The notes: generated from the sequence alone by a model not told the origin. A DNA stretch of 64,000 nucleotides from Polaribacter pectinis (GCF_014352875.1 NZ_CP060695.1:3317501-3381500), one strand, 5' to 3'. Counted from the first letter of the stretch, positions 34,036 to 42,311 are shown. Numbers and translations: made by a program.

Positions 34036-35158
34036 ACACAAAAAACATACAAATTTAGAAAGAAGAAATAATGACAATTTTGCGCCGAATGAAATTTCAA
34101 TTCTAGGAACAAACTGTGGTGTAATTTCAGATTTAGTTCATAAGGTTTCAGAAAAATTATCAAACTATAAATTGACGTATTTTGATGCTTCACATGCAAA
34201 AGATGTTGAGAGAAATAGATTGTCTGAGTTTACTTTTCATCATGAAGGAAATTTACAAATTACTACTTCTGGAAACGTAAATAAATTTGAACAACGTTTG
34301 CAATTTGCGCAATACGATTATGTTTTTATCAACGGAAATCATTATCAAGGTGCAAAACAAATTCTTATTTTAGACGAAGCAAAAGAAGCTTCCGTTTTAA
34401 AAAGATTGGATCAATTAGATAGCATTCAGTTTATTATTAAGTTGAAAAAAGAAACGGAGTTTTTTGATTTTTTAGTTGAGAAATTTCCAAACATAAAAAA
34501 TAAGGTTTGCTATACTATTGAGGAGGTTGATAAAATTGCAAATCATATCATTAATTTAGTTCAAGAGAAAGTTGCTCCCATAAAAGGACTTGTTTTAGTT
34601 GGTGGGAAAAGCACAAGAATGGGGAAGGATAAATCTGAATTGAATTATTTTGGAAAACCTCAAAAAGAACACGCTAAAGAATTGTTAGAAAATAATAATT
34701 TTGAAACGTATTATTCTGTTCAAACCGAATCTTCTGTCATTTCGAGCGAAGTCGAGAAATCTCAAAACGAAATCCCAGATGTTTTTCTAAATCTTGGACC
34801 TTTTGGCGGAATTTGTTCTGCTTTTCAAAAAGATCCTAATTCGGCTTGGTTGGTTTTAGCAACAGATGTACCATTTGTAAATGATGAAGTAATTCAGCAA
34901 TTATTAAAACATAGAAATCCGAGTAAAGTTGCTACAGCAATTAAAGGAAAAAACAAAGAGTTTGTAGAGCCTTTGATTACCATTTATGAACCAAAAGCAT
35001 ATTCAATTTTATTACAATATTTAGCACAAGGATATTCTTGTCCACGTAAAATGTTAATTAATTCTGATGTAGAAATCGTTGAAATTGATGACTCTTTTAT
35101 TAGAAATGTGAATACTCCTGAAGAGTTTGAAAATGCTAAAAAGGAAATTAAGTCTTAA
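34028..35158 (+). CDS. MobA-type guanylyltransferase fused to a degenerate MobB-like domain
   Basis: 376 residues. The C-terminal part (from about 184) is MobA: GLVLVGGKSTRMGKDKSEL, NLGPFGGICSAF, WLVLATDVPFV, which attaches GMP to molybdopterin. The first 180 residues resemble MobB in order of elements (SILGTNCGVISDLVHKV, YFDASHAKD, YDYVFINGNHYQGAKQILI) but the P-loop is lost (GTNCGVISD in place of GxxGSGKTT), so it probably no longer binds GTP. About residues 236-246 (SVISSEVEKSQ) are encoded by a palindromic repeat, see 34735-34764. moeB starts at the next base after the stop. Confidence 0.88.
   Translation: MAKHKKHTNLERRNNDNFAPNEISILGTNCGVISDLVHKVSEKLSNYKLTYFDASHAKDVERNRLSEFTFHHEGNLQITTSGNVNKFEQRLQFAQYDYVFINGNHYQGAKQILILDEAKEASVLKRLDQLDSIQFIIKLKKETEFFDFLVEKFPNIKNKVCYTIEEVDKIANHIINLVQEKVAPIKGLVLVGGKSTRMGKDKSELNYFGKPQKEHAKELLENNNFETYYSVQTESSVISSEVEKSQNEIPDVFLNLGPFGGICSAFQKDPNSAWLVLATDVPFVNDEVIQQLLKHRNPSKVATAIKGKNKEFVEPLITIYEPKAYSILLQYLAQGYSCPRKMLINSDVEIVEIDDSFIRNVNTPEEFENAKKEIKS
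34735..34764 (+). repeat. REP-like palindromic element inside the mob gene
   Basis: TGTCATTTCGAGCGAAG followed by TCGAGAAATCTCA: arms ATTTC/GAAAT surround two TCGA tetramers. I recall this sequence as a common intergenic repeat in flavobacterial genomes. Here it is read in frame as SVISSEVEKSQ. Related copies lie at 35997-36024 and 62472-62501. Confidence 0.75.
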
Positions 35159-36250
35159 ATGAAACCTGCTAAAGAAGAACTTTTCAAACGCCAAATAACT
35201 CTTCAAGAAATTGGAGAAGTTGGACAAGAAAAACTACAAAACGCATCTGTTTTGGTGGTTGGTTGTGGAGGTTTGGGAAGCCCAATTGCAGTTTATTTGG
35301 CTTCAAGTGGTATTGGAAAAATCCATTTAGTAGATTTCGATACTGTTGATATTACAAATTTGCACAGACAAGTTTTTTATTCTTTAGAAGATGTAGATCA
35401 ACCAAAAGCGGAAGTTTTATCAGCATTTATAAAAAAAAGAGCGCCTTTTACAGAAGTAATTTTTTCTAACAACCCAATTACAAAAGATAATGTTTTTGAA
35501 TTGATAGAAAAAGTAGATATTATTGTAGATGGAACAGATTCCTTACCAACAAAATATTTGTTAAACGACGCTTGTGTTATTAAAAACAAACCTTTGGTTT
35601 ATGGTTCTTTGTATAAATTTGATGGTTATGTAGCTACTTTTAATGTCTTACAAAATGATGGAAGTTATTCTACAAACTTAAGAGATGCTTTTCCAGAAAT
35701 GGCAACAGATATTCCAAATTGCGAGGAAGCAGGAACATTAAATCCAATTGTTGGCATGATTGCCATGCAACAAGTAAATGAAGTTTTAAAATTAGTTACA
35801 GGCATTGGAAAACCGTTAATAAATCAACTTCGTATATATAATACGTTGCAAAACACAGAGTTAAAAATGAAGTTAAAACCTACTTTTTTGAAAGATAAAA
35901 TTGTGAAACTATTTAAAGTCCAGACCTATGTAGATGCTGCTTGTAGTGGACAAAACTCTGATTGGCAAATTTCCCCAGAAGAATTAAAAAAACGTTTGTC
36001 ATTTCGAGCAGAGGCTAATAATCTGGAAATTATTGCAGTTTTAAACAACTTAAAACTTCCTTTTGAGGTGCAACAAACAATTCATATAAATAGTTTTGAT
36101 GCAGATAAAATTACGGTTGATAAAAGTAAAACTTATGTAATGGTTTGTCAGCGCGGTTTTAATAGCTACAGAGCAACTGTAAAATTGAAAAATAAATATC
36201 CAGATTTAGAAGTGTTGAATTTAACTGGAGGAATTTCGAGTTACAAATAA
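35159..36250 (+). CDS. moeB: MoeB/ThiF-family adenylyltransferase with C-terminal rhodanese domain
   Basis: 363 residues. The E1-like domain (1-250) has the ATP loop VVGCGGLGSPIAVYLASSGI, the DFDTVDITNLHRQ motif and the substrate-binding DGTDSLPTKYLLNDACV; it activates the C-terminus of MoaD. The two zinc CxxC pairs are not evident. A rhodanese-like tail (from about 268: WQISPEELKKRL, MVCQRGFNSYRA, LTGGISSYK) retains the Cys of its active loop and could donate sulfur. Residues about 280-289 derive from a palindromic repeat at 35997-36024. Last gene of the cofactor operon; moaD and moaE are not in the window. Confidence 0.9.
   Translation: MKPAKEELFKRQITLQEIGEVGQEKLQNASVLVVGCGGLGSPIAVYLASSGIGKIHLVDFDTVDITNLHRQVFYSLEDVDQPKAEVLSAFIKKRAPFTEVIFSNNPITKDNVFELIEKVDIIVDGTDSLPTKYLLNDACVIKNKPLVYGSLYKFDGYVATFNVLQNDGSYSTNLRDAFPEMATDIPNCEEAGTLNPIVGMIAMQQVNEVLKLVTGIGKPLINQLRIYNTLQNTELKMKLKPTFLKDKIVKLFKVQTYVDAACSGQNSDWQISPEELKKRLSFRAEANNLEIIAVLNNLKLPFEVQQTIHINSFDADKITVDKSKTYVMVCQRGFNSYRATVKLKNKYPDLEVLNLTGGISSYK
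35997..36024 (+). repeat. REP-like element inside the moeB rhodanese domain
   Basis: TGTCATTTCGAGCAGAGGC then TAATAATCT: identical to the 34735 copy over the first 13 bases, diverged on the right side. It is translated as LSFRAEANN-like residues between the helix EELKKRL and the next strand LEIIAV of the rhodanese fold. Confidence 0.6.
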
Positions 36251-36255
36251 AATAA

Positions 36256-38025
36256 ATGAAAAATCCAATAGAATTTTATACAAAGCATAAAGCTGAATTA
36301 GAAGAAAAGGCGAAAGAGTTAAAAAGTAAATCAGCTAATTTAAGTGTATTTAGATTTGCTGTTTTTTTAGCAACTTGTTTTTTAATTTACTTGACTTTTG
36401 GAAAATATCCTGATATTTTTATTGTTGCTTTTTTAGGACTTTTACTGTTTGGTTTTTTGGTTACAAAACATGTAAATCTTAAAAGAAAAAGAAATATTCT
36501 TGCTGAAAAAATTAAAATAAATGCAGTTGAAATTCAGGTTTTAAATAGAGATTTTCATCATTTAGAAACTGGTGAGGAATTTATAAATCCTGCACATTAT
36601 TATAGTAATGATATCGATTTATTTGGATTGGGGTCTTTCTATCAATATATAAATAGAACAAAAACAAAAGACGGAAAAGTAGTTTTAGCAAACTGCTTAA
36701 CAGAAAATAAAACAGATACTATTTTAGAAAAACAAGATGCTTTAAGAGAACTTTCTGGTAAAGTAAAATGGCGTCAGCATTTCTCTGCTTTGGCAAGTTT
36801 GGTGTCTGTAAATAGTACTACAAACGCAATTGTTGGTTGGATTTCTAATTACAATTCTGTGTTTCCAAAATTTTTAAAAACGCTTCAAATTGTTTTTACA
36901 ATCGTTTCTTTAAGCTTAATTGGTTTGATTTCTTTCGGACAAATTTCTTTCACTTATATTGTTATTTGGTTTTTTGTCGGACTTTTTATTACGGGTAGAT
37001 TTGTAATGAAAATAAACCACTTATACACAGAAGCAAGTAAAGCAAGAGATACATTTAAGCAATATCATTATTTATTAAATGAAATTGAAAATGAGGGATT
37101 TACTTCAAAAATATTAAAGGAGAAACAGCAAATTATCAATTCAGAAAGTAAAAAAGCTTCTGTTATTTTTAAAGAATTCGCGAGAATTTTAGACACTTTC
37201 GATCAAAGAAATAATATTGTTATCGCAATTTTTGGAAATGGATTGTTTCTGTCTGAAATTTACAATGTCTGTAAAGTAGAAAAATGGATTTCAGCTTACA
37301 AACATACTGTAGAAAATTGGTTTGATGTTGTTGCTTATTTTGATGCTCAAAATTCGTTGGCGAACTTTAAATTCAATCATCCAAAGTTTATTTTTCCCGA
37401 AATTACTTCAGAAAAAAATGTAATTAAATCTTCTAATTTAGGACATCCTTTATTGAATTCAGAAAAAAGAGTTGATAATGACTTCAACATCAATAAAGAA
37501 GAGTTTTTTATTGTTACTGGTGCAAATATGGCTGGGAAAAGTACGTTTTTAAGAACGGTTTCTTTATCTATAGTTATGGCAAATTGTGGTTTGCCTGTTT
37601 GTGCAGAAAGTTTTAAATATTCGCCAATAAAACTAATTACAAGTATGCGAACTACAGATTCTTTAACGGAAGATGAATCGTATTTTTACTCAGAATTAAA
37701 ACGTTTAAAATTTATTGTTGATGAAATAGAAGACAAAGATTATTTTATCATTTTAGATGAAATTTTAAAAGGAACCAACAGTAAAGACAAGGCAATTGGC
37801 TCTAAAAAGTTTGTAGAGAAATTATCGAAATCTAAATCTACAGGAATTATTGCAACACACGATGTAAGTTTATGTGAGTTGGAAAATGAATTTGAAGACA
37901 TTAAAAACTATTATTTCGATGCAGAAATAATCAACAACGAATTGCATTTCGATTATACTTTAAAAAATGGTGTTTGTAAAAACATGAATGCTTCTTTCTT
38001 GTTACAGAAAATGGAGATTATTTAG
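36256..38025 (+). CDS. Membrane-anchored MutS-family ATPase
   Basis: 589 residues. The C-terminal half is the MutS ATPase: Walker A GANMAGKSTFLRT at about 421, TSMRTTDSLTEDESYFYSELKRL (in parts), Walker B YFIILDEILKGTNSKDK and the ATHD signature. The mismatch-recognition domain is missing, and four hydrophobic helices are present (about 33-52, 56-74, 212-232, 236-256). Such short, membrane-bound relatives of MutS (MutS7/8-type groups) occur in Bacteroidetes; a role in mismatch repair is not established. It starts 5 bp after moeB. Confidence 0.85.
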   Translation: MKNPIEFYTKHKAELEEKAKELKSKSANLSVFRFAVFLATCFLIYLTFGKYPDIFIVAFLGLLLFGFLVTKHVNLKRKRNILAEKIKINAVEIQVLNRDFHHLETGEEFINPAHYYSNDIDLFGLGSFYQYINRTKTKDGKVVLANCLTENKTDTILEKQDALRELSGKVKWRQHFSALASLVSVNSTTNAIVGWISNYNSVFPKFLKTLQIVFTIVSLSLIGLISFGQISFTYIVIWFFVGLFITGRFVMKINHLYTEASKARDTFKQYHYLLNEIENEGFTSKILKEKQQIINSESKKASVIFKEFARILDTFDQRNNIVIAIFGNGLFLSEIYNVCKVEKWISAYKHTVENWFDVVAYFDAQNSLANFKFNHPKFIFPEITSEKNVIKSSNLGHPLLNSEKRVDNDFNINKEEFFIVTGANMAGKSTFLRTVSLSIVMANCGLPVCAESFKYSPIKLITSMRTTDSLTEDESYFYSELKRLKFIVDEIEDKDYFIILDEILKGTNSKDKAIGSKKFVEKLSKSKSTGIIATHDVSLCELENEFEDIKNYYFDAEIINNELHFDYTLKNGVCKNMNASFLLQKMEII

Positions 38026-38199
38026 AGGTTTTTGTGTGAAAAGAGATAGGATTTAAAAAAAGTGAATCAAGAACCAAGAAGAATAAGACTGAATGACGTA
38101 AGATTTTATAGTTCGATGTTTTGCTAAAATAAATTTATAAAAACCTCTGTGAACCTTTTGAGAAACAATTAAAGTAAAGAAATTAACACAAGAGTGTTT

Positions 38200-38214
38200 C
38201 TTCCCTTTGGGAAG
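38200..38214. repeat. CTTCCC-TTT-GGGAAG palindrome at the gldD 3' end
   Basis: Perfect 6-bp inverted repeat, immediately followed by ATTAAGATGGG that includes the gldD stop codon and final codons. This resembles another short repeat that I recall from flavobacterial intergenic regions. The 190-bp gap to the MutS-like gene shows nothing else. Confidence 0.4.
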
Positions 38215-38215
38215 A

Positions 38216-38773
38216 TTAAGATGGGTTTTTCCATTCTAGCGTTTCCACCAAACGTAATATATCTTCTTTAATATAATCTACTGCTGGTAGAATAGAATCG
38301 TAATTTGGTTTGGCATAGAAATATAAAGAACCTTTTATAAAGTTTTTTGTACTGTCTGTTACATGAAACTGAATATGAGATGCTGCATTACCGGTAATTT
38401 CATAAATGCTTCCAAATACTCTTTTATTTTTATTAACAAAGTCTTTTGGTATAATTTGTTCTGCTTTTACAGTGTGTTTAAAAACTAATTTTTCCGCTTC
38501 TGTAAGTAATTCTGTAATATTATTCTCTACTGGCCTGTATGTAATATCTATAGAAGCTTTTAAATTGGGGTATTTAATTGTTAACCAATTGTTAGGTTCG
38601 TTAATAAGAGTAGCATTTTTTAAAACATCAAAAGTATAAGGTCTTTGTAATTTTAAATTTTCATACTTTTTTTCTGGATATGATAAGCTTAAATATGCTT
38701 TGGGCTTTGGTAAAACGTCTTCTTTACAAGAAAGAAAAATCAATAAAAATAAGAATGTAAAAATGTTACGCAT
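38216..38773 (-). CDS. gldD: Gliding motility lipoprotein GldD
   Basis: 185 residues. Lipoprotein signal with Cys16 (FLLIFLSCKEDVLPKPKAYLSL), then the GldD pattern LSYPEKKYENL, LKASIDITYRPV and SIYEITGNAASHIQFHVTDS. GldD is needed for gliding and for type IX secretion in Flavobacterium johnsoniae. The start overlaps the 3' end of gldE by 8 bp, the conserved gldE-gldD order. Confidence 0.95.
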   Translation of the reverse strand: MRNIFTFLFLLIFLSCKEDVLPKPKAYLSLSYPEKKYENLKLQRPYTFDVLKNATLINEPNNWLTIKYPNLKASIDITYRPVENNITELLTEAEKLVFKHTVKAEQIIPKDFVNKNKRVFGSIYEITGNAASHIQFHVTDSTKNFIKGSLYFYAKPNYDSILPAVDYIKEDILRLVETLEWKNPS

Positions 38774-40094
38774 TTCTGGTTGCTTTAACTTGTTTAATAC
38801 GTTTTTTGTCTAACGCTTCTATGGTAAACGTATAATTCTTAAAGTTTATTTTCTCGCCTCTTTTAGGAAATTTACCAGAAATCTCTAAAATGAAACCTGC
38901 AAGTGTTTCACTTTCACCTTTTTCTTCCTCAAAAATTTCTTCATCTTCATCGTCTAAAACTCTACAGAAATCTTTAATAGTTGTTTTGCCTTCAAAAATA
39001 TAGTTGTTGGCATCTATTTTAGAATATGACAAGTCATCATCATCAAATTCATCATTTATATCACCAACAATTTCCTCAATAACATCTTCTAGAGTTACTA
39101 ATCCGCTTGTTCCTCCATATTCATCTACCACAATTGCTAAATGGTTTTTCTTGGCTCTAAAATCGCCTAATAAATCATCTAACTTTTTGTTTTCTGGCAC
39201 AAAAAAAGGTTCGCGTATTAAACTTTGCCATTTAAAAGCTTGTTTGTTTAAATGCGCTAATAAATCTTTTGCATATAAAACCCCAATAATGTTATCTATA
39301 TTATCATGATAAACAGGGTTTCTAGAATATCCGTTAGTAAGAATTTTATCTAAAACTGCTTCATAAGTTTCGTCATCCGATAGTGCAAAAATATCTATTC
39401 TTGGTTCCATTATTTGCACGGTTTCGGTGTTTCCGAAGTTTACAATTCCTTGTAAAATTTTTTGTTCGTCTTTAGTAGTTGCTCCTTGCGAGGTTAACTC
39501 TAATGCTTGAGATAAAGTTTCAACAGAAAAATTAGAGTTTTTGTTTCCTAACTTTTTTTCTATCCATTTTGTTAAATTGATTAAAGGCAGGCTAAATGGT
39601 GTTAAAAGAATATTTATTCCGTTAATAAATTTAGACATTACTTTAGAAAAGCGAAGTGCATTTCTAGAGGCGTAAACTTTAGGTAAAACTTCACCAAATA
39701 AAAGAATTAGAAAAGTAACTAGTATAATTTCTAATAAAAAACGAATTGGAATTGTAAAATAGAAAAGGTTTAGTTGGTAATTAAAATCGCTAAATAAAGT
39801 TTCTGATAAAGAAGCAAAAATTAATACAATTAAAATATTAATAAAATTATTGGTTATTAAAATGGTTGCCAATAACTTTCTTGGTCTTTCTAATAAGGTA
39901 ACAACAATGTTTTCTTCTTTACCATTGTTAGAAAGTTCATTTATATCAGTTTGGTTTAGCGAGAAAAAAGCAATTTCTGATCCAGAAATTAAAGCAGAAC
40001 TAATAAGCAATGCAACTAAAACGATTCCATTTAAAGAAGTAATAAAATCGAATGAAGCTAGTAGTATAAATAAAGATTCGGGATCTGGGTCCAA
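38766..40094 (-). CDS. gldE: Gliding motility-associated protein GldE (CNNM/CorC-like)
   Basis: 442 residues. A CNNM/DUF21 membrane domain (about 20-200; LLISSALISGSEIAFFSL), a CBS pair (about 215-335; VQIMEPRIDIFAL, YSRNPVYHDNIDNIIGVLYAKDL, AIVVDEYGGTSGLVTLEDVIEEIVGD in parts) and a CorC_HlyC domain at the C-terminus. Resembles ion-transport regulators but is named for genetic linkage with gldD. It follows ssb after 18 bp. Confidence 0.94.
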   Translation of the reverse strand: MDPDPESLFILLASFDFITSLNGIVLVALLISSALISGSEIAFFSLNQTDINELSNNGKEENIVVTLLERPRKLLATILITNNFINILIVLIFASLSETLFSDFNYQLNLFYFTIPIRFLLEIILVTFLILLFGEVLPKVYASRNALRFSKVMSKFINGINILLTPFSLPLINLTKWIEKKLGNKNSNFSVETLSQALELTSQGATTKDEQKILQGIVNFGNTETVQIMEPRIDIFALSDDETYEAVLDKILTNGYSRNPVYHDNIDNIIGVLYAKDLLAHLNKQAFKWQSLIREPFFVPENKKLDDLLGDFRAKKNHLAIVVDEYGGTSGLVTLEDVIEEIVGDINDEFDDDDLSYSKIDANNYIFEGKTTIKDFCRVLDDEDEEIFEEEKGESETLAGFILEISGKFPKRGEKINFKNYTFTIEALDKKRIKQVKATRNA

Positions 40095-40112
40095 ATTTAA
40101 AAATTTAAGTTA

Positions 40113-40544
40113 TTAAAAGGGTAAATCGTCATTTTCTTCCGGTGCAACAGATTTTGGTGCAACATTAGTTGGTGTATTTTGCTGCGGAGTATTGCTGTTT
40201 TCAGAATTTTTTTTGGTAGACAACATAGTCATTTCATTAACATGAACTTCAGTAGAATAACGCTTAACGCCATCTTGTTCCCATTGTCTATTTTTTAATT
40301 TTCCTTCCACATATACTTTATCACCTTTAGATAAGTATTTTTCGCAAACTTTTGCCAAACCATTTCTAACAACAATATTGTGCCAATCTGTATTAGTTAC
40401 TTTTTCGCCAGATTGCTTACTTGTGTAACTTTCACTAGTTGCAATAGGAAAACGTCCTACACAATTTTGATCATCAAAATAATGCATTTTTACATCATCT
40501 CCTAAATTACCAATTAAAATTACTTTATTTATTGTTCCTGCCAT
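40113..40544 (-). CDS. ssb: Single-stranded DNA-binding protein
   Basis: 143 residues. OB fold (1-105: INKVILIGNLGDDVKMHYF, TDWHNIVVRNGLAKVCEKYLSKGDKVYVEG in parts), Ser/Asn/Pro-rich linker, and the acidic partner-binding tip ENDDLPF. Lies between mutY and gldE, as in other flavobacteria, and is probably read from the mutY side. Confidence 0.97.
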   Translation of the reverse strand: MAGTINKVILIGNLGDDVKMHYFDDQNCVGRFPIATSESYTSKQSGEKVTNTDWHNIVVRNGLAKVCEKYLSKGDKVYVEGKLKNRQWEQDGVKRYSTEVHVNEMTMLSTKKNSENSNTPQQNTPTNVAPKSVAPEENDDLPF

Positions 40545-40584
40545 AGCTTGCGTATTTCTATATCAAAAGTACTAAAAATATCGA

Positions 40585-41628
40585 TTACTTTTTAAGTTGG
40601 AATTGATCTAAAAAATTAGCAATAAGAATAGGTACTGGAAAATCTTCAATTTTACTCCAAGAAACATTAGCTTTCTTATGTTTTTTTGTTTCTACAACCC
40701 AAAAATTGGTATATAAATGTTGATGAGAAAGTTTGTGTATTATCTCTTTTTTATTGAAAAGCGAAATGGTTGTTTCGTTAGGAAATAAATCAATAAATTT
40801 TTCTGAAGCAATAATTTCTTCCTGATTGATGATTTGTTCACTCTCAATTAATGGAAATTGATACAAACCTTGCCAAATTCCTTTTCCTTTTCTTTCGGAT
40901 AAAATGGTTTTGTTATCATCGGTTTTTATTACAAGAAAATTAAAATAACGCTTTCTGACCTTTATTTTCTTCTCTTTTACAGGTAATTCTTTGGTTAATT
41001 TCTTTTCAAAAGCAATACAACTTTCAGAAAAAGGACAAGAATTGCAAAGTGGATTTTGAGGTTTGCAATGTAGTGCGCCAAAATCCATAATTGCTTGGTT
41101 GTAAGTTCCTGGTTTGATTTCATCAATTAAAGTCTGTGCAAGTGTTTTAAACTCTTTAATTCCTGCAGTCGAGTTAATTGCTGTAAAAATGCCAAAATAA
41201 CGAGAAAGCACTCTGTAAACGTTTCCATCTACAACTGCTGTTGGTTCGTTAAAGCATATAGAAGCTATTGCAGAAGCTGTATAATCTCCAATTCCTTTTA
41301 ATTTTATAATTTCTTTATAAGTTGATGGGAATTCGCCATTTAATTCATTTGCAATCAATTTTGCAGAAAAATGTAAGTTTCTTGCACGCGAATAATAACC
41401 CAAACCTTGCCACATTTTTAAAACGGTACTTTCATCTGCTTTTGCAAGGTCGAAAACTGTTGGAAATGCTTCCGTAAATTTTAAATAATAAGATAAACCT
41501 TGAGCAACTCTTGTTTGTTGAAGCATAATTTCGCTCAACCAAATAAAATATGGGTTCTTACTTTTACGCCAGGGTAGTTCTCTGTTGTTTTGTAAGTACC
41601 AGTATATTAATGTGTTAGAAAATTTCAT
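40585..41628 (-). CDS. mutY: A/G-specific adenine glycosylase
   Basis: 347 residues from the ATG at 41628 (MKFSNTLIYWYLQNNRELPWR), where homology begins; an ATG 21 bp upstream adds MHFYFFK and is less likely. Removes adenine opposite 8-oxoguanine. Marks: WLSEIMLQQTRV with catalytic Glu, LKGIGDYTASAIAS helix-hairpin-helix, AVVDGNVYRVLSRYF with catalytic Asp, and the iron-sulfur loop CKPQNPLCNSCPFSESC. A NUDIX-like MutY C-terminal domain follows. Confidence 0.95.
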   Translation of the reverse strand: MKFSNTLIYWYLQNNRELPWRKSKNPYFIWLSEIMLQQTRVAQGLSYYLKFTEAFPTVFDLAKADESTVLKMWQGLGYYSRARNLHFSAKLIANELNGEFPSTYKEIIKLKGIGDYTASAIASICFNEPTAVVDGNVYRVLSRYFGIFTAINSTAGIKEFKTLAQTLIDEIKPGTYNQAIMDFGALHCKPQNPLCNSCPFSESCIAFEKKLTKELPVKEKKIKVRKRYFNFLVIKTDDNKTILSERKGKGIWQGLYQFPLIESEQIINQEEIIASEKFIDLFPNETTISLFNKKEIIHKLSHQHLYTNFWVVETKKHKKANVSWSKIEDFPVPILIANFLDQFQLKK

Positions 41629-41690
41629 TTTAAAAAAATAGAAATGCAATATTACATTTTAAAATTCACATAAATTTAAGTCTTTATTTT

Positions 41691-41719
41691 TTTGCTATTG
41701 ATTAATTATCATATATTTG
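41691..41719 (+). promoter_or_regulatory. Bacteroidetes-type promoter of the HU gene
   Basis: TTTG (41691-41694), 17 bp, TATATTTG (41712-41719), then CATCCGCATTTT, which repeats the initial transcribed bases of rplU with one change. It drives the HU gene 51 bp on. Confidence 0.75.
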
Positions 41720-41769
41720 CATCCGCATTTTTAGAAGACAATTAATAAAAAAATAGTAAAAATAGAGAC

Positions 41770-42060
41770 ATGACGAAAGCAGATATCGTATCAAAAATTT
41801 CAGACAAATCAGGAATTGAAAAAACGGATGTTTTGGCAACTGTTGAAGCATTCATGACTGAAGTAAAGGGTGCATTAGAAAGTGGTGACAACGTTTATTT
41901 AAGAGGTTTTGGTAGTTTTATTATCAAAACTAGAGCAGAAAAAACAGGTAGAAATATTTCAAAAAATACTACTATTAAAATTCCTGCTCACAACATTCCA
42001 GCTTTTAAACCAGCAAAAACTTTTACTGAAGGAGTAAAAAGTAAAGTAGCTGTTAAGTAA
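41770..42060 (+). CDS. HU/IHF-family DNA-binding protein
   Basis: 96 residues. TKADIVSKISDKSGIEKTDV at the N-terminus, the central VYLRGFGSFIIKTRAEKTGRN arm and IPAHNIPAFKPAKTFTEGVK at the end are the HU fold; the RNI-type arm tip is replaced by RNISKNTTI. It should bend and compact DNA as a dimer. A 30-residue basic protein gene follows 47 bp downstream. Confidence 0.96.
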   Translation: MTKADIVSKISDKSGIEKTDVLATVEAFMTEVKGALESGDNVYLRGFGSFIIKTRAEKTGRNISKNTTIKIPAHNIPAFKPAKTFTEGVKSKVAVK

Positions 42061-42107
42061 CAAAATACTAATCTAAACCTTAATTGGTTTAAAAAACAAC
42101 AAGCATT

Positions 42108-42200
42108 ATGCCAAGTGGTAAAAAAAGAAAGAGAGCAAAAATCTCTACACACAAAAGAAAGAAAAGAGCTAGAGCAAATAGACACAAGAAGAAAAAGTAA
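42108..42200 (+). CDS. 30-residue very basic protein, probably ribosome-associated
   Basis: MPSGKKRKRAKISTHKRKKR followed by ARANRHKKKK, 18 Lys/Arg among 30 residues. Short proteins of this sequence type are conserved in Bacteroidetes and are often missed in annotation. The composition (no acidic residues, few hydrophobic ones) suits an RNA-binding ribosomal extension protein; it might be the Bacteroidetes-specific bL38, but I cannot verify that from memory. It sits between the HU and RNase G genes; its stop lies inside a hairpin terminator. Confidence 0.75.
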   Translation: MPSGKKRKRAKISTHKRKKRARANRHKKKK

Positions 42201-42218
42201 GCTAACGCTTACTTTTTC
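42191..42218 (+). terminator. Terminator overlapping the stop of the 30-residue gene
   Basis: GAAAAAGTAAGC pairs with GCTTACTTTTTC around a TAAC loop. The first arm includes the last codons and the stop TAA of the small basic gene, so the coding sequence and terminator share bases. Confidence 0.75.
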
Positions 42219-42311
42219 GTTTATTGTTTAGCGAGAAGAAAATCAATCAAACAAAAAAGTTCATTGACATTAGAAGATTTGCAAGCAGTGTAAGGCTGTA
42301 AATTTTCTCAC

